64,000 bases of DNA, taken from NCBI RefSeq assembly GCF_042682545.1, contig NZ_JBHUHQ010000021.1; one strand, given 5' to 3'. The DNA comes from Ornithinibacillus salinisoli. Its GTDB lineage: Bacteria; Bacillota; Bacilli; Bacillales; Amphibacillaceae. The notes below the pieces were generated by a model, which searched no databases, was not told the origin of the DNA, and saw only the letters and a program-made list of their open reading frames with translations. This document shows, piece by piece, positions 50,714 to 60,105 of the stretch; within the stretch, counting starts at the first letter, position 1; each line of letters opens with the position of its first letter. Position numbers and translations under genes: made by a program.

Positions 50714-51457
50714 TTATTTTAATAGGTCTAGTTGACTCAGAAAACGTTTTGACTTTAAGTAATACCCACCATATCGATCATAATAGGAGTCCAATAGCTT
50801 CCTTAACAATAATTTATTTTCTGGCTTCACCGAAATCTTACCAACTTGCTCGAGTCCAATTCTTGAAAACATATGAAGTAACTTAATGAGTGCAATTGAC
50901 AAAGAAATAGCTTGCTGATCCTTGTATAAACATTTTCTACATAATAAACCACCTTCCACAATCGAAAAAGCTGAAAGGTTTTCTGTTGTACCACAGTGTA
51001 CACATTTATCAAGAATAGGTGCAAACCCACCTTTAGCAAATAGCTTTAATTCATACATTATAATAGGGATATCCACATCTTCGTTTTCAGCGATCCAACT
51101 TACGGTTTGATAAAGTTGGTCATATAAATAACTATCTGGACTTTGATCATCTATAAGCTTCTCGGTTAGTTCCGTTATGTAGGCAAGATAAGCTGTTTTT
51201 ATAATATCTTCTCTTATCGTACGAAACGATTGGATTATCTCTCCCTGTTGAATCGAGCTTAATCCTGAATTGACATACACTAAAAACTGGCCATAAATGA
51301 ATGGCTGCGTTACTGCAGCCATCCTACTCTTAGTTTTTTTAGCTCCCTTAGCTAGTGCAGAAAACTTCCCAATCTTCCTACTAAAAATTGTAACTATTTT
51401 ATGTGTTTCTCCATAGTCCATTGTCTTAATTACAATACCCTCAATTTTTTCTAGCAC
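50714..51457 (-). CDS. recO: DNA repair protein RecO
   Basis: 247 residues: OB-fold N-terminal domain (EGIVIKTMDYGETHKIVTIFSRKIGKF), helical middle, and a zinc finger (CVHCGTTENL ... CRKC, ~145-172). RecO helps load RecA at gaps together with RecR. GTG 51457 with AGGTG seven bases upstream is chosen over ATG 51463. yqzL lies 29 bases upstream. Confidence 0.94.
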   Translation of the reverse strand: MLEKIEGIVIKTMDYGETHKIVTIFSRKIGKFSALAKGAKKTKSRMAAVTQPFIYGQFLVYVNSGLSSIQQGEIIQSFRTIREDIIKTAYLAYITELTEKLIDDQSPDSYLYDQLYQTVSWIAENEDVDIPIIMYELKLFAKGGFAPILDKCVHCGTTENLSAFSIVEGGLLCRKCLYKDQQAISLSIALIKLLHMFSRIGLEQVGKISVKPENKLLLRKLLDSYYDRYGGYYLKSKRFLSQLDLLK

Positions 51458-51486
51458 ACACATTCACCTATTTTCTATACGGTATG

Positions 51487-51633
51487 CTACATCTTTGTAT
51501 CTATTGGTAACTCACTTGTATCCATTAAGTTTTCACTATCCGTTTTATTAGGATCATTTTCTAACTCTTTCAATAATAAATAGGTTTCAATATTTCCTGT
51601 TTGACTAAATAATTTCCATGTAAAGTCGATCAC
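51487..51633 (-). CDS. yqzL: YqzL-like small protein (48 aa)
   Basis: Short protein beginning MIDFTWKLFSQTGNIETYLL and continuing LKELENDPNKTDSENLMD. This matches the YqzL pattern (TWKLFSQTGNIETYLLxKE), always found between era and recO in Bacillaceae. GTG 51633 has AGGGTG seven bases upstream. Function unknown. Confidence 0.88.
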   Translation of the reverse strand: MIDFTWKLFSQTGNIETYLLLKELENDPNKTDSENLMDTSELPIDTKM

Positions 51634-51814
51634 AAGAAAACACCCTTTCTTTTAATACTTGTTCAAGTATATGTTTTAAAGTTAGAACACCAAATGCAGC
51701 CCAAAAAACAACACCTATAATTCGCCCTTTACCAAATGTAAGGTCTCTTCAGCAACCTTATATAATTAGGATTACCACTGATAGCAAAACAATTAGTTAT
51801 AAATTTTTCCATGT

Positions 51815-52717
51815 CTAATATTCGTCACTTCGGAAACCAAACTCTTGTAGCTGACTTTGCTTATTACGCCAATCTTTTTGAATTTTCACCCATAACTCTA
51901 AATATACTTTAGTACCAAGCAAAGCCTCTATATCTTTCCGAGCATCCTTACCAATATTTTTCAGCATACTTCCTTGTTTTCCTATCAAGATTCCTTTTTG
52001 CGTTTTTCTCTCGGTGACAATCGTAGCTTGAATAAATACAGCATTGGAATCTCTTTTTTCAATGTTTTCAATTACTACTGCAATGGAATGAGGTATCTCT
52101 TCTCTTGTAAGCTGTAAAACTTTTTCACGAATCAATTCACTCATGATAAATCTTTCGGGATGATCTGTAACTTGATCAGCTGGGTAATATTGTGGTCCTT
52201 CAGGTAAATGCTGCTTTAATATATCTAATAAATGATTTACATTATTACCTTGTAAAGCTGATATTGGTATAATTTCTTCAAAATTACATTTATCTTTATA
52301 TTGGTCAATAATCGGAAATAATTCATCTGGATGAATTAAGTCGATTTTATTTATAATTAAAAATACTGGATTCTTAACCTTTTGGAGTAGGTCTAAGATG
52401 TATTGATCTCCTTTACCATAACCTTCATCTGCATTAATCATGAATAGGATTGCGTCTACTTCATTTAACGTATTCTCCGCAAGACCTACCATAAAATCTC
52501 CTAGACGATGCTTAGGTTTATGAATTCCTGGAGTATCGATAAAAACAAACTGTGAATCACTCTGAGTTAATACTCCTTGAATTTTATTTCTAGTCGTTTG
52601 TGGTTTATCACTCATGATTGCTATCTTCTGTCCAATTACCCTATTTAAGAATGTTGATTTTCCTACATTCGGTCTACCAATTATCGTAATAAACCCTGAT
52701 TTGAAGTTATTTTCCAT
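51815..52717 (-). CDS. era: GTPase Era
   Basis: 300 residues: GTPase domain with GRPNVGKST (G1), DTPGIH (G3), NKIDLI (G4) and a C-terminal KH domain (GKQGSMLKNIGKDARKDIEALLG). It binds 16S rRNA and helps 30S assembly. In B. subtilis cdd lies between era and dgkA; here it is absent, leaving about 150 non-coding bases upstream. Confidence 0.96.
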   Translation of the reverse strand: MENNFKSGFITIIGRPNVGKSTFLNRVIGQKIAIMSDKPQTTRNKIQGVLTQSDSQFVFIDTPGIHKPKHRLGDFMVGLAENTLNEVDAILFMINADEGYGKGDQYILDLLQKVKNPVFLIINKIDLIHPDELFPIIDQYKDKCNFEEIIPISALQGNNVNHLLDILKQHLPEGPQYYPADQVTDHPERFIMSELIREKVLQLTREEIPHSIAVVIENIEKRDSNAVFIQATIVTERKTQKGILIGKQGSMLKNIGKDARKDIEALLGTKVYLELWVKIQKDWRNKQSQLQEFGFRSDEY

Positions 52718-52856
52718 GATGAGTCCTCCGATTTCATTTTACACTATCTATTGTTTGTTAATTAATATAATACTACAAATAAAAACTACTTTCATGTATT
52801 CGACAAAACCTTTGAAAAGTTTATCTATTTTGTTACACAAAGACAAATTCTGATAA

Positions 52857-52883
52857 TAAAAAGGACTCCTACAAGAGCCCTTG
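52857..52883 (-). terminator. Terminator overlapping the dgkA 3' end
   Basis: Minus-strand AAGGGCTC / GAGTCCTT stem with TTGTAG loop and TTTTTATT; stem overlaps the stop codon. Confidence 0.65.
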
Positions 52884-53243
52884 GATAAAGTCAATTATTT
52901 TTGGAGCAAAGATTATTGTCCCTATAATTGCAGCAAAAAAAGCCGCTATCAATACGGAACTTGCTGCAATATCCTTAATAACTTTAACAGATGGATGATG
53001 TTCTGGATTTAAAAAATCCATCATTTTTTCGATAGCACTGTTCACTATCTCTGTAATTAATACGATTGCGATACAAATCAATATAAAAGCCCATTCTATT
53101 TTTGTTAAATGACATATTACACCTGAACATATGACAACGATTGCCGCAACAATATGTAAACGAAAATTTAACTCTGAGCGAAAAACTTCTTTTATGCCAT
53201 TCCATGCATATGAAATTCCAATATTTCTTTTTTTAACGTTCAA
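52869..53243 (-). CDS. dgkA: Undecaprenol/diacylglycerol kinase (DgkA family)
   Basis: 124 residues with three membrane helices; hallmarks are ELNFRLHIVAA, EIVNSAIEKMMDFLNPEHHPSVKVIKDIAAS (catalytic Glu and the D-x-AAS motif). The Gram-positive enzyme phosphorylates undecaprenol to recycle the cell-wall lipid carrier. Start TTG 53243 (GGAG upstream) overlaps the ybeY stop by 11 bases. Confidence 0.93.
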   Translation of the reverse strand: MNVKKRNIGISYAWNGIKEVFRSELNFRLHIVAAIVVICSGVICHLTKIEWAFILICIAIVLITEIVNSAIEKMMDFLNPEHHPSVKVIKDIAASSVLIAAFFAAIIGTIIFAPKIIDFIQGLL

Positions 53244-53697
53244 GTTTAAATTCTCCTAAAATTTCATCTTGTCTTTGAAACATTATTTTCTCATCTTGCT
53301 CATTCATATGGTCATAACCTAATAAATGAAGGAAGCCATGAACTGCTAAAAATCCTAATTCTCTTTCTAACGTATGCTCATAATCTTTTGCTTGTTCTTT
53401 CGCTTGATCTACTGAAATAACGATATCTCCTAAAACTAACGGCAAATCTTCTCCAACCACATTCAATTCACCTTCAACAGTTTCTTGTAAAGCAAAAGAG
53501 ATTACATCTGTAGGTGTGTCTTTTTGTCTATAATTTCTATTTAATTCCTGAATCTCTCTATTATCAACAAAGCTAATGGAAACCTCAGCCTGGTCTGATA
53601 TTCTTTCTTTTTTTGCTGTAAACTGAACTAACCGATGGATTAAATCAATATAGTCCGTTTCTACGGAATTTGTACTATCGTGAAAATCGATATGCAT
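53233..53697 (-). CDS. ybeY: Endoribonuclease YbeY
   Basis: 154 residues with the zinc site HGFLHLLGYDHMNEQ (HxxxHxxxxxH, ~117-127). YbeY processes rRNA and controls ribosome quality. Start ATG 53697 overlaps the yqfF stop by one base with GAGG upstream; same operon order as in B. subtilis (yqfF-yqfG-dgkA). Confidence 0.94.
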   Translation of the reverse strand: MHIDFHDSTNSVETDYIDLIHRLVQFTAKKERISDQAEVSISFVDNREIQELNRNYRQKDTPTDVISFALQETVEGELNVVGEDLPLVLGDIVISVDQAKEQAKDYEHTLERELGFLAVHGFLHLLGYDHMNEQDEKIMFQRQDEILGEFKLER

Positions 53698-55835
53698 TAT
53701 TTAGCCTCCTTCATTGGATATTGAATTCTGGAATGGAAAATTCCTTTTAGTGTTTCACAAATGGTTCGGTGTATGATTTTGACTTCTTTCAATGTCAATG
53801 GACACTCATCTAATTGTCCGTCCATTAATCTATCGTTAACGATGGAAGCAACAATTTCATCTATTTTTTCTTCCGTAGGTTCCTTCAATGAACGAACGGC
53901 TGCTTCCACTGAATCACAGATACAAATAATTGCAGCTTCTTTTGTTTGAGGTTTTGGTCCTGGATATCGATAATCTGCTTCTTTTACTTTTTTATTTGTA
54001 TCCTTTTCCTTGTAATAAAAATACTTTAGTAATGTTGTACCATGATGCTGCATTGCAATATCAATAATTTCTTTCGGTAATTTATGCTTTTTTAACATTT
54101 CCGCACCATCATAAGGATGGTGAATTATGATCTCCGCACTTTGCTTTGGAGAAATAACATCATGTGGATTTTTAATAGCCAACTGGTTTTCGATAAAATA
54201 ATGTGGTCTTACGGTTTTGCCAATATCATGATAATAAGCACCTACCCTTGCTAACAACCCGTTAGCACCAATCGCTTCACATGCTGTTTCACTTATATTT
54301 GCAACCATGATCGAGTGATGATACGTACCAGGAGATTCTGTTAATATCTTTTTCAATAATGGTTGATTTGGACTCGATAACTGTAATAATTTCACATCCG
54401 ATAAAATTCCTAATCCAGATTCAAAGTAAGATAATAGTCCTATCGTTAGTACTGCTGATAATAATGCTGCTGCTACTCCATATCCAGTATGAATTAATAG
54501 ATCCAACCACGAATATTTTTCAAATGAAAGAAATACAAATAATAATACGGTTATACTATTGGCTAGTGACATTCCTAATCCTGATTTAACTATAGCAAAA
54601 CGGTCTTTTACATTTCTTAGAAAAATAATACCTGCTAATTGGGAGAAAAAGAAATAGATTCCTGCTTCTACATTTAATGCACCAGGTATTTGCCCATTAA
54701 ATATAATACAACCAATGATGGCATAAAGACTCGCCATAACGATAGATAAACGCTCATTAATTAGTAATTTAAGTAATAATACCCCTGTTGCAACAGGAAC
54801 AATGAAAAATAATTGATTTGTTTGGTTTGTATATAAGCTAATTACTTTCATAAATGTTACAACAATTAAACTGACTAACAGTATAGATGCAATTTTTCCT
54901 TTATCAAGCTTTCTCTGTTTTTGAAGTACTATCATTTCATATGTAACAACACTTATAATTAAGAATATTAATAAAGATAATCCGATAACTGGAAATACAT
55001 TACGCTCATTATTCAGAAGGCCAACTAAAGTTAATTTTTCATATACTTCATTGGTAATTGTTTGTCCCTCGCGAACAATTATCTCCCCAGCATTGATTAA
55101 TACCGGATCAACGCTGTTGGCTGCTTCTTTACGTGCTTCTGCTGTTTTTTCGGCATCGTAAAAAGAATTTTCAACAATTGCAAAACTACTTAGTTCTTCT
55201 AGTGCACTAATTAATTCGTTATCCAACGTTGTATATGTTACACTTTCTTTCACAACATTTACTCTGCTGTTTTTATTTTCGATACGCACGCCACTTTCTA
55301 AAACTTCCTTCATGGCGGTTATAAAGACTTCTTTTCCTTCCTCTCTTGCTTCCTCAGATACTTTCATTAATTTTAGAAACACAGTATCATTTACGTTTTC
55401 TATTATTTCATGTGACAAAATTTCCTTAAGACGGATTATTTTTTCTTGATTAGTAAGTACAACTGGAGACTCATTTTCGCTCGAATCCTCATCAATTAAG
55501 ACTTCATTTTCCAATTTTCCTATTGCATCAAATATTTCCTCAATATATCCGATTTGTTCTTGTGTTACTTCATCTGAAATAAGATAACGATCCTCCACAG
55601 CCTGAACGGTTTCACGAGTTTTACGTTCGGTTTCTTGTTCATTTTCAATCGTAATAGGGGACCGGATCGTTTGTTTTGCACTTGTAAATCTTTCTATATC
55701 ATATGTTTCAGTGAATACATTATTTAACGAAATTGCGAAAAAGAATATACCTAAAATAAGTCCTGGTAATAATAGTGTTACCCACTTTGTTTTTATCTTT
55801 AATACATCTAGTATATGATGGAATTTGATTTTCAA
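53697..55835 (-). CDS. yqfF: 7TM-HD phosphodiesterase YqfF (PgpH type)
   Basis: 712 residues. An N-terminal helix and large extracellular domain (~30-270), seven membrane helices (~280-480), then a cytoplasmic HD domain with HHSIMVANISE, YYHDIGKT (HD, ~535-555), HHP and HHGTTL. The family (PgpH) breaks down cyclic di-AMP to pApA. TTG 55835 with GAGGTG six bases upstream is preferred to GTG 55844. Confidence 0.92.
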   Translation of the reverse strand: MKIKFHHILDVLKIKTKWVTLLLPGLILGIFFFAISLNNVFTETYDIERFTSAKQTIRSPITIENEQETERKTRETVQAVEDRYLISDEVTQEQIGYIEEIFDAIGKLENEVLIDEDSSENESPVVLTNQEKIIRLKEILSHEIIENVNDTVFLKLMKVSEEAREEGKEVFITAMKEVLESGVRIENKNSRVNVVKESVTYTTLDNELISALEELSSFAIVENSFYDAEKTAEARKEAANSVDPVLINAGEIIVREGQTITNEVYEKLTLVGLLNNERNVFPVIGLSLLIFLIISVVTYEMIVLQKQRKLDKGKIASILLVSLIVVTFMKVISLYTNQTNQLFFIVPVATGVLLLKLLINERLSIVMASLYAIIGCIIFNGQIPGALNVEAGIYFFFSQLAGIIFLRNVKDRFAIVKSGLGMSLANSITVLLFVFLSFEKYSWLDLLIHTGYGVAAALLSAVLTIGLLSYFESGLGILSDVKLLQLSSPNQPLLKKILTESPGTYHHSIMVANISETACEAIGANGLLARVGAYYHDIGKTVRPHYFIENQLAIKNPHDVISPKQSAEIIIHHPYDGAEMLKKHKLPKEIIDIAMQHHGTTLLKYFYYKEKDTNKKVKEADYRYPGPKPQTKEAAIICICDSVEAAVRSLKEPTEEKIDEIVASIVNDRLMDGQLDECPLTLKEVKIIHRTICETLKGIFHSRIQYPMKEAK

Positions 55836-55869
55836 ATGTATCACCTCATTTTCAACATAGATATAGAAA

Positions 55870-55893
55870 TAAGACCCTCATGATGGGGTCTTA
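55870..55893 (-). terminator. Hairpin after phoH
   Basis: TAAGACCC / GGGTCTTA between phoH and yqfF; weak T-run on the minus strand, so it may attenuate rather than stop transcription. Confidence 0.55.
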
Positions 55894-55909
55894 CTATTCA
55901 TCTAAAATA

Positions 55910-56869
55910 CTAACTATTCTCTTCATATGCATGAATAATGCGTTGTACTAATGGATGCCTTACCACATCTGTTTGTGTTAAATGAATAAATGAGATGCCT
56001 TTGATGTTTGTGAGCAAATTACTTGCAGTGTGTAATCCCGATTTAACACCTTTTGGTAAGTCGATTTGCGTAATATCACCTGTAATTACCATCTTAGATC
56101 CAAAACCTAACCGAGTTAAAAACATTTTCATTTGTTCAGGTGTTGTATTTTGAGCCTCATCTAAAATTACAAATGCATCATCCAATGTTCTTCCACGCAT
56201 ATATGCAAGTGGAGCAACTTCAATCGTTTCTCTCTCTATTAATCGAAGTGTGTGTTCTGCACCTAATACATCATGTAGTGCATCATATAATGGACGTAAA
56301 TACGGGTCTACCTTTTCTTTTAAATCACCTGGTAAAAAACCTAAACTCTCTCCAGCCTCAACTGCTGGTCTAGTTAGAATGATCCGTTTAACAGCACCAT
56401 TTTTCAGTGCATGAACTGCCATCACAACTGCCAAATAAGTTTTTCCAGTTCCTGCTGGTCCTATTCCAAAAACTAGGTCATTTGACTTTATCGCCTGAAT
56501 ATAACTTTTTTGACCTAACGTTTTCACCCGAATAGATTTACCTTTTGCGTTCTTCGTTATTTCATCTTCAAATAAGGTTTCAAATTGATCTATTTTTCCT
56601 TCTTGTGCTAAATCAATTGCATAAACGATATCTCTTTCGGAAATCGATAGTCCCTTCCTAACAACAGTTAGAAGGGTTAGTAAGATGTCCTGAACCATTT
56701 TTATATCATCTTCACTACCAGAAACGCCAACTTTTTCTCCTCTGGTAACGATCGAAACGTTTAATTTCTCTTCAATATGTTTTAAATATTTATCATTCGT
56801 ACCAAATAATTCTAGTGCTTCATGTTGACTAGATACATGCAGATCAATCATATTTAAGTTTTCGGGCAT
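55910..56869 (-). CDS. phoH: PhoH family protein (RNA helicase-like ATPase)
   Basis: 319 residues: GIGPAGTGKTYLAVVMAV (Walker A, ~130), VILDEAQNTTPEQMKMFLTRLG (Walker B, ~230) and TGDITQIDLP, typical for PhoH/YlaK. ATPase with suspected RNA roles. The start ATG 56869 (AAGGAG seven bases ahead) lies two bases after the yqfD stop, so it is coupled to it. Confidence 0.92.
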   Translation of the reverse strand: MPENLNMIDLHVSSQHEALELFGTNDKYLKHIEEKLNVSIVTRGEKVGVSGSEDDIKMVQDILLTLLTVVRKGLSISERDIVYAIDLAQEGKIDQFETLFEDEITKNAKGKSIRVKTLGQKSYIQAIKSNDLVFGIGPAGTGKTYLAVVMAVHALKNGAVKRIILTRPAVEAGESLGFLPGDLKEKVDPYLRPLYDALHDVLGAEHTLRLIERETIEVAPLAYMRGRTLDDAFVILDEAQNTTPEQMKMFLTRLGFGSKMVITGDITQIDLPKGVKSGLHTASNLLTNIKGISFIHLTQTDVVRHPLVQRIIHAYEENS

Positions 56870-56871
56870 AA

Positions 56872-58089
56872 TCAATCTCCTTGATTTATTGGTTGTGCTT
56901 TTGCTATATCTTCTTCTACTGTAATATACAAACTTAATTTTACTTTACCATTCTCAACAGATTCATGCAAAACTTTTTCTGAAATTATTTCCGCATCTTG
57001 CCCCAGTTGCAATTGCAACTCTTGTTTTGCTTGCTGAATACCTGCTTGTATTGCTTCTTCTTTCGTTCGCTCAATAGCATTATACGTTTTTTCGCTTAGT
57101 GTAGTTTCGATAAATGAAATCGGTAGCTTCCATTTAAAAAAATATAATGCATTTTCTGTATCCTCTCGATGTGTATGTTCATAGTCTGGTGATTCAAACC
57201 CCCATACTGGTAAGTGAAAATCACCAAAGCCTAGATAATACTTTTTTTCATGGTTACCTGTTAATAGCTCATAATTAGCCTGTATTGGTACTGTAACCTC
57301 CGTTTCATACCACGTGTTAGCTATAATTTCACCTTCAGATGCAACAACGATTGATTTGTTCTTCTTTTCACCCTCATCATCAGATGTTTCAACTTCATTT
57401 AGTGTACCAGAAACAAGAATATCACCAGGTTCAACGTAATCGTTTATTTCCACTTTAGGAAGTCCTTTAGAAACGTACATATTCTTAATAACTCCCTTTT
57501 TAGTTGCAATTAAGTTCCTTGGTCCCTGCACTTCTTCTTCCTCTACAATTGTCTTTTCCACACCTTCAAGAATAAAGGTTGTCCCTTTCTTATGCACACC
57601 AACCCATAATAATTCGGGTATATCATCCGTTAGCATTCGTTGTATTTCCCCTGGCTTGTCCACTGAAAATGACCAGGCACCCGGATGGACACCATAATTA
57701 TTCAGCTGTTTATTGATCTTCTCCTCAATATCCTTTGGAACACCAGTAACTTCAACTTTCCAAACAATATTAGAAAGAAAAAATATGAAGAGGATGCTGA
57801 GAACCATGCCAATGAAAATCTCTTTTCTTCTGAAGAAGCGCGATAAGATAAACGGGTAACCCTTTTTATTTACGAAGGATACTTTATAATTTTTTCCGCG
57901 TTTTATTTTTTTTATTTTGTTAATATCTTGTAGTTTGATATTTCCACTACATGCTTGTTTATCCACCCTTTTAATTTCCCAAACCATAACACCTTTATTA
58001 ATACAATCCTGAAAAAACAATTCTGGCATATGACCTTTAACTACTATGGTTACATATCCAGTTATGAATGATCCTTGTATTTGTTTCAT
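56872..58089 (-). CDS. yqfD: Sporulation protein YqfD
   Basis: 405 residues: one membrane helix around 75-95 (IFIGMVLSILFIFFLSNIVW) and a large extracytoplasmic region with beta strands; the C-terminal segment EEAIQAGIQQAKQELQLQLGQDAEIISEKVLHE is typical. YqfD is required for efficient sporulation and is produced under SigE in B. subtilis. ATG 58089 has AAGGGGG five bases upstream. Confidence 0.93.
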   Translation of the reverse strand: MKQIQGSFITGYVTIVVKGHMPELFFQDCINKGVMVWEIKRVDKQACSGNIKLQDINKIKKIKRGKNYKVSFVNKKGYPFILSRFFRRKEIFIGMVLSILFIFFLSNIVWKVEVTGVPKDIEEKINKQLNNYGVHPGAWSFSVDKPGEIQRMLTDDIPELLWVGVHKKGTTFILEGVEKTIVEEEEVQGPRNLIATKKGVIKNMYVSKGLPKVEINDYVEPGDILVSGTLNEVETSDDEGEKKNKSIVVASEGEIIANTWYETEVTVPIQANYELLTGNHEKKYYLGFGDFHLPVWGFESPDYEHTHREDTENALYFFKWKLPISFIETTLSEKTYNAIERTKEEAIQAGIQQAKQELQLQLGQDAEIISEKVLHESVENGKVKLSLYITVEEDIAKAQPINQGD

Positions 58090-58117
58090 ATTTACCCCCT
58101 TCAAATCCTACTTTAAT

Positions 58118-58399
58118 TTAATGTGGAATAAATTTCACATCAGAAATTTTCCCTTCTAAAAGTATTTCCTCCGGTAACATCATTTTTAATACAAATGATG
58201 ACCCCTTTATTTGTATGTAGCCTTTCGTGGTCTTTAATTTAAGTTCCGTGTCGGTAAATACTGCTAATCCCTTGTGATTTTCAATATATACATGTAACTG
58301 ACCGATAATTGTTATTCGTGGTAATTCCAATACGACATCAGAAGGAAGTGCAAATTTTTTAATTAGCCAAGGTCGAACTCGTTGATGCATTTTTTTCAC
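58118..58399 (-). CDS. yqfC: Sporulation protein YqfC
   Basis: 93 residues, YabP-like fold: VVLELPRITIIGQLHVYIENHKGL and YIQIKGSSFVLKMMLPEEILLEGKI. Usually paired with yqfD, as here with a 28-base gap. Start GTG 58399 with GGAGG nine bases upstream. Likely SigE-controlled as in relatives, but no sigma-E promoter is obvious. Confidence 0.9.
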   Translation of the reverse strand: MKKMHQRVRPWLIKKFALPSDVVLELPRITIIGQLHVYIENHKGLAVFTDTELKLKTTKGYIQIKGSSFVLKMMLPEEILLEGKISDVKFIPH

Positions 58400-58461
58400 G
58401 AAATGCAGCCTCCTCTCACATTAATGTTTATGTGAAAATCGTAAAGATAAGAACACAAAAA

Positions 58462-58500
58462 AAGCCATTTATAAGCAGTATATCTGCTTATAAATGGCTT
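58462..58500 (-). terminator. Terminator between yqfB-like gene and yqfC
   Basis: Perfect 17-bp stem (58462-58478 with 58484-58500) followed on the minus strand by TTTTTTT. Confidence 0.9.
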
Positions 58501-58505
58501 ATGAT

Positions 58506-59024
58506 TTAACGCTTCCGATCAGCTATGACACTACGATATGGCTTTTTAGCCCTCGGTGAACCTAATACTTCAGCCATAATAACACTATTAACCAATCCAT
58601 TTCGAGATAAATTACCTTTAATTTGCTTGCGATAATTTTCTTCTTTATGAGAATCGATATTGCGTTTTGGTTGCTTAAACGTTTCACCTAAATTACTTGA
58701 GTGACCAGTAAGATCATCCATCGACTGATCCTTTGAAGTATTCATACGACCAGCTAGCCTTTCCAACTGTTGCTGTTGTTGATCTTCGATTGAAATCGTC
58801 TGAGCTGCTGTTTCATTTTGCTTCACTGGTTGATTATTCCTTTGCCGCTGTCCCCCTGAAGGAGTTGCGGTTGGCCGTGGTTCTGGATTTTGTCTAGGTC
58901 TTGGATTCTGTCCTCTTTTCTCTTGCTCATTTTCTTTAGATCCTCCAAGAAGCCTGAGTATAGCTCCAATAATAATAATAACAAATATAATGTTACCAGC
59001 CAAAAAGTCAAATATTTCTTGCAA
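58506..59024 (-). CDS. Membrane-anchored disordered protein (YqfB-like by position)
   Basis: 172 residues: one N-terminal helix (IFDFLAGNIIFVIIIIGAIL), then a long Q/P/N/R-rich disordered stretch (RGQNPRPRQNPEPRPTATPS) and a charged C-terminus ending SPRAKKPYRSVIADRKR. Found right after floA, where B. subtilis has yqfB. Function unknown; a partner of the FloA/NfeD membrane microdomain is plausible. Start TTG 59024 with GGAGGGG five bases ahead. Confidence 0.7.
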   Translation of the reverse strand: MQEIFDFLAGNIIFVIIIIGAILRLLGGSKENEQEKRGQNPRPRQNPEPRPTATPSGGQRQRNNQPVKQNETAAQTISIEDQQQQQLERLAGRMNTSKDQSMDDLTGHSSNLGETFKQPKRNIDSHKEENYRKQIKGNLSRNGLVNSVIMAEVLGSPRAKKPYRSVIADRKR

Positions 59025-59056
59025 CCAAACCCCTCCTTCCTGAAGGTTGATCGATA

Positions 59057-60049
59057 TTACTGATCATTTTCATCGCTATCTTCTTTTGATAATTTACCAA
59101 TAGAGTCACGCATGTCTGTATCAGCATCAATATTTTGGTAATTCATATAATCCATTACACCCATTTTACCTGAACGCAATGCCTCTGCAAGTGCTTGTGG
59201 TACTTCAGCTTCTGCCTCAACAACTTTCGCGCGCATTTCTTGTACACGAGCAACCATTTCTTGTTCTTGGGCAACAGCCATTGCACGACGTTCTTCTGCT
59301 TTCGCTTGTGCAATATTCTTATCAGCCTCAGCTTGGTCTGTTTGTAATATCGCTCCAATGTTTTTACCGATGTCAACATCAGCAATATCAATGGATAAGA
59401 TTTCAAACGCTGTACCTGCATCTAGACCCTTACTCAACACATTTTGTGAAATGGAATCAGGATTCTCAAGTACTTTTGCGTGTGTTTCTGAGCTACCAAT
59501 TGTACTAACGACACCTTCACCAACACGAGCGATAACAGTATCTTCACCTGCACCACCAACTAGTCGATCAATATTGGCACGTACTGTAATTCTAGCCTTT
59601 GCTTTTACTTCAATCCCATCCATTGCAATACCAGCAATAAAAGGTGTTTCAATAACTTTCGGGTTAACACTCATTTGAACTGCTTCTAATACGTCACGCC
59701 CTGCTAAATCGATTGCAGCAGCACGTTCAAAAGTAAGTTCAATATTTGCACGATGTGCTGCGATTAATGCATTTACAACACGGTCAACATTACCACCTGC
59801 TAAGTAATGACTCTCCAATTGTGGAGTAGTCACATCAAGTCCTGCTTTATGAGCCTTAATCAACGGATTAATAACTCGATTAGGCACCACTCGACGTAAA
59901 CGCATACCAATCAGTTGTAGGATACCCACTCGGACACCCGCTGCTAGTGCACTAATCCAGAGCGCAACTGGTATAAATGTAAATAAAATTGCAACTGCAA
60001 TTAGTATTACCGCAATAATTATTAACGGCATTAATCCTTCAATTTCCAT
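59057..60049 (-). CDS. floA: Flotillin-like protein FloA
   Basis: 330 residues: membrane hairpin (LIIIAVILIAVAILFTFIPVALW) and SPFH-like domain, then alanine/glutamate-rich coiled coil (AKAEERRAMAVAQEQEMVARVQEM). FloA organises functional membrane microdomains. It follows the long nfeD gene as in B. subtilis (yqeZ-yqfA). Confidence 0.95.
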   Translation of the reverse strand: MEIEGLMPLIIIAVILIAVAILFTFIPVALWISALAAGVRVGILQLIGMRLRRVVPNRVINPLIKAHKAGLDVTTPQLESHYLAGGNVDRVVNALIAAHRANIELTFERAAAIDLAGRDVLEAVQMSVNPKVIETPFIAGIAMDGIEVKAKARITVRANIDRLVGGAGEDTVIARVGEGVVSTIGSSETHAKVLENPDSISQNVLSKGLDAGTAFEILSIDIADVDIGKNIGAILQTDQAEADKNIAQAKAEERRAMAVAQEQEMVARVQEMRAKVVEAEAEVPQALAEALRSGKMGVMDYMNYQNIDADTDMRDSIGKLSKEDSDENDQ

Positions 60050-60105
60050 GAAACATTCCTCCTAAATTTTTATCTATATATCGGGTTCAAATGGAACACC
60101 GTATA